Source: Romboutsia sp. 13368
GTDB taxonomy: Bacteria > Bacillota > Clostridia > Peptostreptococcales > Peptostreptococcaceae
Direction: 5' to 3'
DNA length: 6,362 nt
Assembly (NCBI RefSeq): GCF_018336475.1
Contig: NZ_CP048741.1
Coordinates: 1,769,552 to 1,775,913 of the forward strand
This document shows positions 1 to 6,344 of this stretch, in pieces. A model generated the notes under the pieces. It worked only from the letters and a program-made list of their open reading frames with translations. It did not search any database and was not told the origin of the DNA. The position numbers and the translations under genes are program-made. Each line of letters opens with the position of its first letter. The stretch's first letter is position 1.

Positions 1-57
1 TATTTATTATATATTTGTAGTAATTTAATTTACACTTTTATAATAATATTTTTATTA

Positions 58-123
58 AATATAAAAGAGTTATCATAAGAATATTTAATTTTTATATATT
101 CTTAAAGATAACTCTTTTATATT
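58..123 (-). terminator. Long intrinsic-type terminator hairpin after pgsA
   Basis: A near-perfect inverted repeat closes the gene cluster. The outer arms 107-123 and 58-74 pair over 17 bp. A small 2/1-nt internal bulge follows, then an inner stem 96-104 with 76-84 (9 bp), closed by an 11-nt loop at 85-95. Read on the minus strand, the 3' arm ends in CTCTTTTATATTTAAT, which supplies a U-rich tail. The arm begins inside the pgsA stop codon (122-124), so there is essentially no 3' UTR before it. The stem is AT-rich and long (about 26 bp) compared with the short GC-rich stems of textbook terminators. Its outer arm is A-rich on one side and U-rich on the other, so it may also act on plus-strand transcripts. 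Confidence 0.8.
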
Positions 124-664
124 ATTTACTTTCCATAAATAGGTTTTTATTTTTATATAAATATTCCCATCCTGAGTATAACGTCAGTAATGTTGCTATT
201 AATATTGCTATATTACCTATACTTAATAATATAGAACTATCAAATTGTCTACCTAAAAGTAATAATGGTATTGCTATCATTTGACTTATAGTCTTTAATT
301 TACCTCCACCACTAGCTGCTATTACCTTTCCATCAGCTGCAGCTATTGCTCTTAGTATACTTACCGTAAGTTCTCTTGCAACTATTATGATAACCATCCA
401 TCCAGGAACTAATCCTACTTCTATCATGCATATAAGTGCTGATATTACTAGTAGTTTATCTGCTAGTGGATCCATAAATTTACCAAAGTCAGTAACTAAG
501 TTGTGCTTTCTAGCAATATGTCCATCCATTGCATCAGTTATTGACGCAACTATAAATATTACACATGCTATTAAATATTTACTTGGTATGTTAAATAACA
601 TTACAAGTATAAATACTGGAATTAAAAATATCCTAAATAAAGTTAGTTTATTAGGCAAGTTCAT
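122..664 (-). CDS. pgsA: CDP-diacylglycerol–glycerol-3-phosphate 3-phosphatidyltransferase (PGP synthase)
   Basis: This integral membrane enzyme transfers the phosphatidyl group from CDP-diacylglycerol to sn-glycerol-3-phosphate. The product, phosphatidylglycerol phosphate, is the committed precursor of phosphatidylglycerol and cardiolipin. The 180-aa length is normal for the family. The CDP-alcohol phosphatidyltransferase signature D..DG..AR(8)G...D...D is complete: D44, D47-G48, A51-R52, G61, D65, D69. The N-terminus MNLPNKLTLFRI is typical of PgsA and fixes the start. Hydrophobic stretches at about 8-24, 30-43, 71-105 and 128-165 fit several membrane helices. The ATG lies within the 3' end of rimO (14-nt overlap including the stop). 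A GGGGGA stretch about 8 nt upstream can serve as ribosome binding site, so coupling to rimO is likely. It is the last gene before the terminator. Related CDP-alcohol transferases exist, but the motif context and neighbours favour PgsA. Confidence 0.95.
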   Translation of the reverse strand: MNLPNKLTLFRIFLIPVFILVMLFNIPSKYLIACVIFIVASITDAMDGHIARKHNLVTDFGKFMDPLADKLLVISALICMIEVGLVPGWMVIIIVARELTVSILRAIAAADGKVIAASGGGKLKTISQMIAIPLLLLGRQFDSSILLSIGNIAILIATLLTLYSGWEYLYKNKNLFMESK

Positions 665-1985
665 TAACTATATCCCCCATTAAATCATATTCTAATGCAC
701 TAGTTATTTTTACATTTATGAAGTCACCTATGTTTAATTGCTTTTCAGATTTAACATATACTATACTGTCTATTTCTTCTGCATCGCCTTGAGTTCTACC
801 TATATATACTTTGTCTTCTATTTGTTCTTCTACTAAAACTTCGTATATATTTCCTACTTTAGCTGCATTTAATTCTTCTGATATACTTTGTTGAACTAAC
901 ATTAAAGCATCTCTTCTTTCATTTTTAACTTCTTCTTCTAGATGATTTGGAAGTCTATCAGCTGCTGTATCTTCTTCTCTAGAATAAGAGAATGCTCCAA
1001 GTCTATCAAACTTAGCTATTTTTACAAATTCAACTAATTCATTGAAATCTTCTTCAGTTTCTCCTGGGAATCCTACTATTATAGTAGTTCTTAATGTAGC
1101 ATCAGGTATATGCTTTCTTATCATATTTATAGTTGATAATATATTCTCTTTTGTAGTGTGTCTATTCATTAATTTTAATATCTTATTGCTTGCATGTTGT
1201 ATTGGCATATCGAAGTAGTTACATATGTTATCGTATTTCTTAATAACTTTAACTAGTTCTTCTGTTATCGATTCTGGATATGAGTACATTATTCTTATCC
1301 ACTTTATTCCTTCTATTTGTGCAAGTTCTTCTAATAATTCTGAAAGCTTCTCTTTTCCATATAAATCACAACCATATTTAGTAGTATCTTGCGCTATAAC
1401 AACTAATTCTTTAACACCTTTTGATGCTAAGTCCTTAGCTTCAGCTATTATATCTTCCATTTTTCTACTTCTATATTTACCTCTTAACTTAGGTATTATA
1501 CAGTAAGTACATTTATTATCGCATCCTTCTCCTATTTTTAAATAAGCCATATGGTCTGGAGTTGATATATATCTTGGTAAATCTTCATTATAAGCAAATT
1601 CTATATCATTAAGGCTTACTATATGATTTTCCTTTTCAAGATTAGCTATTATTTCATCTATTTGCTGGTAACTTCCTGTACCTACTATAGCATCTATTTC
1701 TGGTATCTCTTGCTTTAATTCTTCTGAGTATCTTTGTGCTAAACATCCTGTAACTATAAGTAATTTTAAATTAGCTGTCTCCTTTAATTGTGCTAATTCT
1801 AATATAGTTTGTATAGATTCTTGCTTTGCTGACTCTATAAATCCACAAGTATTTACTAGTATTATATCTGCTTCTTCAAAATCTCCTACTAATTTATATC
1901 CTTTTTTATTAAGTATTCCCATCATTATTTCTGCATCTACTAAGTTTTTAGAACATCCTAATGATTCTAATGCTATTTTTAACAT
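651..1985 (-). CDS. rimO: Ribosomal protein S12 methylthiotransferase RimO
   Basis: RimO is a radical-SAM enzyme that adds a methylthio group to the beta carbon of a conserved aspartate in ribosomal protein S12. The 444-aa protein has all three expected parts. The N-terminal methylthiotransferase domain (about 3-125) has its auxiliary-cluster cysteines C11 (in SLGCSKNLVDAE), C47 (NTCGFI) and C81 (TGCLAQRY). The radical-SAM core (about 140-370) has the CX3CX2C cluster motif C155/C159/C162 in GEGCDNKCTYCIIP. A C-terminal TRAM domain covers about 375-444. The SLGCSKN opening and GCDNKCTYC context separate RimO from the tRNA enzymes MiaB and MtaB, which I considered. The ATG overlaps the mnmH stop by 7 nt. 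A strong GGAAGGAG site inside mnmH (CTCCTT on the plus strand at 1993-1998) lies 7 nt upstream. rimO next to pgsA and ftsK is a common Firmicute arrangement. Confidence 0.96.
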   Translation of the reverse strand: MLKIALESLGCSKNLVDAEIMMGILNKKGYKLVGDFEEADIILVNTCGFIESAKQESIQTILELAQLKETANLKLLIVTGCLAQRYSEELKQEIPEIDAIVGTGSYQQIDEIIANLEKENHIVSLNDIEFAYNEDLPRYISTPDHMAYLKIGEGCDNKCTYCIIPKLRGKYRSRKMEDIIAEAKDLASKGVKELVVIAQDTTKYGCDLYGKEKLSELLEELAQIEGIKWIRIMYSYPESITEELVKVIKKYDNICNYFDMPIQHASNKILKLMNRHTTKENILSTINMIRKHIPDATLRTTIIVGFPGETEEDFNELVEFVKIAKFDRLGAFSYSREEDTAADRLPNHLEEEVKNERRDALMLVQQSISEELNAAKVGNIYEVLVEEQIEDKVYIGRTQGDAEEIDSIVYVKSEKQLNIGDFINVKITSALEYDLMGDIVNELA

Positions 1986-3037
1986 TTTATTGCTCCTTCC
2001 ATTGCTGATTTATGAAATTTTATAACTTCTTCTACTGCGATGTCAATATTATCAAAGTTTATAACTTCATTATATTTATATTTCTCAACTGAATGCATAT
2101 ATAATGGGTCATAATACTCTACTAAGTACTTTTCTACTAGTTCTTCATATTTTCCTTCTTCTAATAGATTCATATACTCATCAACTTTATTATGACCTAG
2201 TCTTTTTCTAAATTTATTTATGCAGTCTTTTAATACTTCTATATTATCTTGATCTTTATCATAAACATAATCTCTACAAAGTCTTTTCACTCTATTTTCT
2301 AAACTACATTCAAGTAGTATATGATATCCATCTCTAACTATAGCATCATAGATGTTATTTGGTATCAATACATGACCTACTCTTTTACTTTCGCTTTCTA
2401 TAAATATATAGTTACTATTTGAATAGAATATTTTCTCAAATATTTTAGACTCAAAATTTTTCTGAGTTGGTGGTTTTTTATCATGTGTTATAAAACCAAA
2501 TGTAGATCCACTATTTTTAGCTATACCTTCAAGATCTATATTATCTACACCTTTTTCTTCTAGTATATTTAATAAGTCAGTTTTACCAACACCTGTTAAT
2601 CCATGAACTACTATAAAGTTTTTAGTATCCATAATTTTATCTAAGTAATCTATCACATAATTTCTATATGATTTATATCCACCTTCTAACTTATATATAT
2701 TAAGTCCCAGTGAATCAAATAAATTGCATACAGAACCACTTCTCATTCCACCTCTAGCACAATATATTACTATATTATCATATTCACTTGCAAGAGTTGT
2801 GACTTGTAGGTACATATCTTTTAATTTATATCCTACAAAATCAAATCCCTTTTGTATTGCTTCATGCTTTCCTTGCATTTTATATATTGTACCGACTTCA
2901 CAGTGTTCATGATCTTTAAATAAAGGCATACTAAATGCATCTAATATATGATCTTCTTTATATTCTGATTCAGTTCTTACATCTATAAATATACTATTTT
3001 TTAACTTTAATGCATCTTCTATATTTATCGTCTTCAA
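1979..3037 (-). CDS. mnmH: tRNA 2-selenouridine synthase MnmH (SelU/YbbB)
   Basis: MnmH replaces the sulfur of 2-thiouridine at wobble position 34 of Lys, Glu and Gln tRNAs with selenium, through a geranylated intermediate and with selenophosphate (from SelD) as donor. The 352-aa length is usual. The N-terminal rhodanese domain (about 1-130) has a FIDVRTESEY opening, the catalytic C93 in the loop YCARGGMRSGS, and GGYKSYR at 119-125. The C-terminal P-loop domain (about 140-345) has Walker A GLTGVGKT at 146-153 (K152) and an EYYDPLY motif near the end. The start is TTG at 3037-3035, the only plausible one that keeps the whole rhodanese domain. A GAAGGTGA ribosome binding site at the end of ftsK precedes it, with a rather long spacer. 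The gene lies 3 nt after ftsK and overlaps rimO by 7 nt. A plain rhodanese or a P-loop kinase alone would lack this two-domain layout. Confidence 0.94.
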   Translation of the reverse strand: MKTINIEDALKLKNSIFIDVRTESEYKEDHILDAFSMPLFKDHEHCEVGTIYKMQGKHEAIQKGFDFVGYKLKDMYLQVTTLASEYDNIVIYCARGGMRSGSVCNLFDSLGLNIYKLEGGYKSYRNYVIDYLDKIMDTKNFIVVHGLTGVGKTDLLNILEEKGVDNIDLEGIAKNSGSTFGFITHDKKPPTQKNFESKIFEKIFYSNSNYIFIESESKRVGHVLIPNNIYDAIVRDGYHILLECSLENRVKRLCRDYVYDKDQDNIEVLKDCINKFRKRLGHNKVDEYMNLLEEGKYEELVEKYLVEYYDPLYMHSVEKYKYNEVINFDNIDIAVEEVIKFHKSAMEGAIKC

Positions 3038-3040
3038 ATT

Positions 3041-5440
3041 TTATTCACCTTCTAAATTTTGTAAATCTTGTTTACTCATTAATACTTTTCTTGGCTTACT
3101 GCCTTCATTAGGTCCTACTATTCCTCTTTCCTCCATAGAATCTATAAGTCTTGCCGCTCTATTAAATCCAATTTTAAACTTTCTTTGAAGCATAGATGCA
3201 GATCCTTGACCACTTTGAACAACAAATTCAATAGCTTCACTTAAAAGGTCATCTTCATCACTTGACTTTTCCATGTTAACTTTAGATATTGTATCCATTA
3301 TATTTTCTTCATATTTTACTTCTTCTTTAACTTGAGCTTTAACAAAATCTATAATATTTTGTGATTCATTTTCTGATATAAATGCTCCTTGAATTCTTAC
3401 AGGCTTTGAAGCTCCTAGTGGATAGAATAACATATCTCCTTTTCCAAGTAATTTTTCAGCTCCACCCATATCAAGTATTGTTCTAGAATCTGTTTGCGAT
3501 GAAACAGCAAAAGCTATCCTTGAAGGTATATTTGCCTTTATAACTCCTGTTATAACATCAACAGATGGTCTTTGAGTTGCTACTATTAAATGCATACCAG
3601 CAGCTCTTGCCATTTGAGCTAATCTACAAATATAATCTTCTACATCATTAGCACTTGCCATCATAAGGTCTGCAAGCTCATCTATTATTATAACTATCTT
3701 TGGAAGTTTTTCTTCACACTTTTCATTGTAACTTGTAATATCTTTTACTCCATTTTCAGCAAACATTTTATATCTCTTATTCATTTCAACAACTGCCCAA
3801 TTAAGTGCATTAGCAGCTTTTTTAGGATCAGTTACAACTGGTATTAATAAATGTGGAATACCATTATAGTTTGCAAGTTCAACAACCTTAGGATCTATTA
3901 AAAGTAATTTTACTTCATCTGGTTTTGCTTTATATAGTATACTACTAATTAATGTATTTACACAAACACTCTTACCTGAACCAGTTGATCCTGCTATAAG
4001 TAAGTGTGGCATTTTACCTATATCTCCAATTATAGGTTTACCACTTATATCTTTTCCAAGTGCCATAGCTAAAGGCGAATCAAACTTTTTAAACTCTTCG
4101 CTTTCAAATACATCTCTAAGTCCAACCATTAAAGGTGTTTCATTTGGTACCTCTATACCTATAGCACTTTTACCAGGTATAGGTGCTTCCATTCTTATAC
4201 TTTTTGCAGCTAAGCTTAATGCTATATCATCTGTTAAGTTAACTATTTTACTAACCTTAACTCCTGGACTTGGCTGTATCTCATATCTTGTTATAGTAGG
4301 CCCTACTGTTACTTGATTTACTTTTGCCTCTACCCCAAAATCAGATAAGGTCTTTTCTAATAATGAGGCATTTTTTAATACCTTCTTCTTACTATTATCA
4401 TCATTCTTCTTATCTATCTTATTTAATAAATTAACATGTGGCATTTTATAATTATCGTAATTTGCCTCTTGTTTTATACTTATTGTTTGAGTTTTTTCAC
4501 TATCATAAGTTTTAGATGTCTTTATAGGTTGTTCTCTAACATCTTCATATACATCATTATTTATATTTTGTTTATTTGTATTTTGAAGTTCCTTTAATAC
4601 ATCAAGTTCTGACATACTTTGAGTTCCCTCTAATATTTCTAAATAGTCATCTTCAGCTTTATTAAATCCAACAATTTTTATAGTTTTATCTTCTACTTCA
4701 TCAAAGTCATCTTCTATAACTTCTTCTTTTTGTTTACCTTTTTTCTTATCTTTTTTTAATGGATTTTGTTTTTTGACCATAGTTTCATCATCCACTTCAT
4801 CTGTAACCATTTCTATTACAGATTGTTTCATATTGTCCATTCTTTCCTTCATAGTTAAATTACTATTTTTTATTCCATTTGATTTAGCTTTTATATTTGA
4901 TAATAAATCTTTTATAGAGATTTTAAATACAAACATGATACCTGCTATAAGTGCAAATATACTTATTAACCATCCTCCAGTTATACCAAATGCTTTACTT
5001 ATATAGTAAGTTATAGTTGTTGCAATTAAGCCACTTCCACTACCATCAATTCCCATTTGTACCACTGACTTAAACATTTCATCACTTAGTGGGCTTTCAA
5101 CAGGAAGAGCTCTAGCATTTAATAAACCATAGAATATAAATATAAATACTATTGTAAAGTAATACATTTTAGTATTTTTTATTCTATATATGTATTCGTT
5201 TCCATCAAAGAAACCTAGTATCCCCGTAGCAACTATTATAAATGGCATAAAAATAGACAGACCTCCAAATAAGCCTTTAAAAATAGTTTGCATTACATTA
5301 CCTACAAATCCCATAGAATTCGAATTTAAACTATATAATAAAAATATACCTATGAATACGGTAACTAAATTATGATACTCATTATTAAATTCTAAACTCT
5401 TATTTTTATTTTTACTTTTAGAATTTTTTTTCTTTGCCAA
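3041..5440 (-). CDS. ftsK: DNA translocase FtsK/SpoIIIE
   Basis: This membrane-anchored hexameric ATPase pumps double-stranded DNA at the division or sporulation septum. Counting 799 residues from the proposed TTG start, there is a lysine-rich N-terminus, then about four membrane helices (about 25-41, 53-77, 91-109, 151-175). A charged linker follows (about 178-352), with a lysine cluster at 229-238 and an acidic cluster at 239-251. The RecA-like motor has Walker A GSTGSGKS (484-491, K490) and Walker B IVIIIDELADL (D587, E588), followed by ATQRPSVDVITG. The winged-helix gamma domain, which reads chromosome polarity sequences, spans about 732-792. The reading frame can be extended to a GTG at 5449, but that GTG is part of the GAGGTGA ribosome binding site, so TTG at 5440-5438 (or 5443-5441) is the better start. 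FtsK and SpoIIIE cannot be told apart from sequence alone; the tepA neighbourhood resembles that of Bacillus spoIIIE. Confidence 0.96.
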   Translation of the reverse strand: MAKKKNSKSKNKNKSLEFNNEYHNLVTVFIGIFLLYSLNSNSMGFVGNVMQTIFKGLFGGLSIFMPFIIVATGILGFFDGNEYIYRIKNTKMYYFTIVFIFIFYGLLNARALPVESPLSDEMFKSVVQMGIDGSGSGLIATTITYYISKAFGITGGWLISIFALIAGIMFVFKISIKDLLSNIKAKSNGIKNSNLTMKERMDNMKQSVIEMVTDEVDDETMVKKQNPLKKDKKKGKQKEEVIEDDFDEVEDKTIKIVGFNKAEDDYLEILEGTQSMSELDVLKELQNTNKQNINNDVYEDVREQPIKTSKTYDSEKTQTISIKQEANYDNYKMPHVNLLNKIDKKNDDNSKKKVLKNASLLEKTLSDFGVEAKVNQVTVGPTITRYEIQPSPGVKVSKIVNLTDDIALSLAAKSIRMEAPIPGKSAIGIEVPNETPLMVGLRDVFESEEFKKFDSPLAMALGKDISGKPIIGDIGKMPHLLIAGSTGSGKSVCVNTLISSILYKAKPDEVKLLLIDPKVVELANYNGIPHLLIPVVTDPKKAANALNWAVVEMNKRYKMFAENGVKDITSYNEKCEEKLPKIVIIIDELADLMMASANDVEDYICRLAQMARAAGMHLIVATQRPSVDVITGVIKANIPSRIAFAVSSQTDSRTILDMGGAEKLLGKGDMLFYPLGASKPVRIQGAFISENESQNIIDFVKAQVKEEVKYEENIMDTISKVNMEKSSDEDDLLSEAIEFVVQSGQGSASMLQRKFKIGFNRAARLIDSMEERGIVGPNEGSKPRKVLMSKQDLQNLEGE
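3044..3053 (-). promoter_or_regulatory. Ribosome binding site of mnmH, inside the end of ftsK
   Basis: On the minus strand the last codons of ftsK read AGAAGGTGAA directly before the TAA stop. The AAGGTGA part matches the 16S anti-Shine-Dalgarno complement. The TTG start of mnmH follows the AAGG core after about 10 nt, with the ftsK stop codon in between. Ribosomes ending ftsK would clear or feed this site, so mnmH translation is probably coupled to ftsK. Confidence 0.6.
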
Positions 5441-5445
5441 CAATC

Positions 5446-5452
5446 TCACCTC
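5446..5452 (-). promoter_or_regulatory. Ribosome binding site that decides the ftsK start
   Basis: The minus strand reads GAGGTGA, a perfect 7-base match to the complement of the 16S rRNA 3' end. The in-frame GTG at 5449-5447 is part of it and so cannot be the start it serves. Two in-frame TTG codons follow. Counted from the last G of GAGG, the first (5443-5441) is 5 nt away and the second (5440-5438) is 8 nt away. The second has the better spacing and gives an N-terminus MAKKKNSKSK. Confidence 0.8.
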
Positions 5453-5478
5453 TTTTATTTTTATAATATTATGAATTT

Positions 5479-5509
5479 ATTATATCCTAATCATAGCAAA
5501 AAGTGTTAA
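5479..5509 (-). promoter_or_regulatory. Candidate promoter P2 of the ftsK operon
   Basis: On the minus strand a perfect TATAAT (5484-5479) is preceded at 19 bp by TTAACA (5509-5504), five of six matches to TTGACA. The spacer is 1-2 bp longer than ideal, and the -35 box lies in the 3' part of the hairpin at 5500-5529. A transcript would start near 5472, leaving a leader of about 30 nt before the ftsK start. TATAAT is common by chance in DNA this rich in A and T, so this is a suggestion only. Confidence 0.35.
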
Positions 5510-5529
5510 TGCATAAACACTAACACTTT
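5500..5529 (-). terminator. Hairpin between tepA and ftsK: terminator of tepA or leader attenuator
   Basis: The arms AAAGTGTTA (5521-5529 on the minus strand) and TAACACTTT (5508-5500) pair perfectly over 9 bp around a 12-nt loop. The second arm runs into a stretch of five Ts ending TTTTTGC, the form of a weak intrinsic terminator. It begins 47 nt after the tepA stop. Within the loop, GTGTT can also pair with AACAC, giving a shorter alternative hairpin. The T tract is short and the stem is AT-rich, so read-through into ftsK is plausible. A candidate promoter lies upstream of it, so it might instead act in the ftsK leader. Confidence 0.55.
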
Positions 5530-5543
5530 AAGTAGATTCCTTA

Positions 5544-5573
5544 ATTATATCATATATTATATATTTAAAACAA
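5544..5573 (-). promoter_or_regulatory. Candidate extended -10 promoter P1 of the ftsK operon
   Basis: The minus strand reads TGATATAAT (5552-5544), a perfect TATAAT with the TGn extension that compensates for a poor -35 in low-GC Gram-positives. The best -35 is TTGTTT (5573-5568) with an 18-bp spacer, matching TTGACA only in its first three bases. It begins 3 bp after the tepA stop. Predicted initiation is near 5537, just before the hairpin at 5529-5500, so its transcript would carry that hairpin at its 5' end. Confidence 0.45.
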
Positions 5574-5576
5574 ATC

Positions 5577-6344
5577 TTATTTATCAGTATCTTCTTTTAT
5601 AAGTTCTCTAAGCTTTTTCATGGCTTCTTTTAATCCACCAACTTCATTTATAAGACCACATTCTACTGCTTCTTTTCCTATTAATACACTGCCTACATCA
5701 CTTACTAAGTCCTCTTTTGAGTGCATTATTTTTTCAAGTTCACTTCTTTCTATATTAGATGTTCTTATTATAAATTGAGTTATTCTTTCTTGCATTTTTT
5801 TAAAGTATTCAAAAGTTTCATTAACTCCTATAACAAGTCCATTAGTTCTTATAGGGTGAACTACCATAGTTGCAGTAGGAGCTATAAATGAATAGTCTCC
5901 TGCTGTTGCAAGAGGTACTCCTATACTATGACTTCCACCTAAAACAAGTGTAACTACTTTTTTAGATATACTATTTATAAGTTCTGCCATTGCAAGCCCT
6001 GCTTCAACATCTCCACCTACAGTATTTAGTATTATAAGAACTCCTTTTATATCTTCATTTTCTTCTATCGAATATAGCATAGGTATTATATGCTCATATT
6101 TAGTTGCTTTTTTTTGTGGATTCCCTATGTAATGTCCTTCTATTTCCCCTATTATTGTTATGCATTGTATTTCTTTTTTAGTTTGTTGTGGCATATTTGG
6201 TACGCCCATTTTTTTTATATCTTGAATATCATCATTTTCTTTATCATCATTTTCAGATTCACTTTTTAATTCTATTTTATTTTTATCATCTTTTTTAGAA
6301 AATTCTATATAACTTGAATTTATATCATCTTGATAGTATCTCAT
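5577..6344 (-). CDS. tepA: ClpP-fold serine protease, TepA (translocation-enhancing protein) family
   Basis: This is a stand-alone ClpP-like serine protease of the Firmicute TepA type. In Bacillus the family was named for an effect on protein translocation and later tied to spore outgrowth; the substrate here is unknown. The 255 residues begin with a highly charged, probably disordered segment (about 1-45, rich in D/E/K/N) and have no signal peptide. The ClpP fold runs from about 57 to 250. It shows the oxyanion-type loop LNTVGGDVEAG (106-116), the nucleophile S140 in GGSHSIG (ClpP has GQAASMG), and the catalytic histidine H163 in VVHPI. The acidic partner is probably in EDLVSD (D212 or D216; I cannot fix it by eye). 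The ATG follows a good AAAGGAG site (6352-6358) with a 7-nt spacer. It lies upstream of ftsK as in Bacillus. A true ClpP would be about 195 aa without this N-terminal extension. Confidence 0.9.
   Translation of the reverse strand: MRYYQDDINSSYIEFSKKDDKNKIELKSESENDDKENDDIQDIKKMGVPNMPQQTKKEIQCITIIGEIEGHYIGNPQKKATKYEHIIPMLYSIEENEDIKGVLIILNTVGGDVEAGLAMAELINSISKKVVTLVLGGSHSIGVPLATAGDYSFIAPTATMVVHPIRTNGLVIGVNETFEYFKKMQERITQFIIRTSNIERSELEKIMHSKEDLVSDVGSVLIGKEAVECGLINEVGGLKEAMKKLRELIKEDTDK

Noticed and set aside
6..34. TATAAT on the minus strand (11-6) as a promoter for the gene beyond the window.
   Set aside because: The best -35 at 17 bp matches only three of six bases, and TATAAT occurs by chance in DNA this AT-rich. 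The downstream gene is not visible, so there is no support.
387..683. 98-codon open frame on the plus strand across pgsA and the rimO end.
   Set aside because: It lies entirely opposite well-supported genes. Its translation is low-complexity I/S/N-rich with no recognisable domain, and there is no convincing ribosome binding site.
1225..1506. 93-codon open frame on the plus strand inside rimO.
   Set aside because: It is antisense to the radical-SAM core of RimO, has no family resemblance, and the composition is what reverse reading of an AT-rich gene gives.
4386..4902. Low-complexity region of ftsK (lysine and acidic runs) as a possible repeat or insertion.
   Set aside because: FtsK/SpoIIIE proteins normally have a variable charged linker between the membrane and motor domains. 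The frame is continuous and no true repeat unit is present.
4773..5006. 77-codon open frame on the plus strand inside ftsK; similar short frames at 2724-2912 and 5190-5375.
   Set aside because: All are antisense to coding DNA of FtsK or MnmH and show only serine/isoleucine-rich shadows, with no independent signals of expression.
5460..5480. CATAATAT-like sequence as a sporulation sigma factor (SigE/SigG) -10 box before ftsK.
   Set aside because: No matching -35 element is seen at the right distance, and the resemblance is weak.
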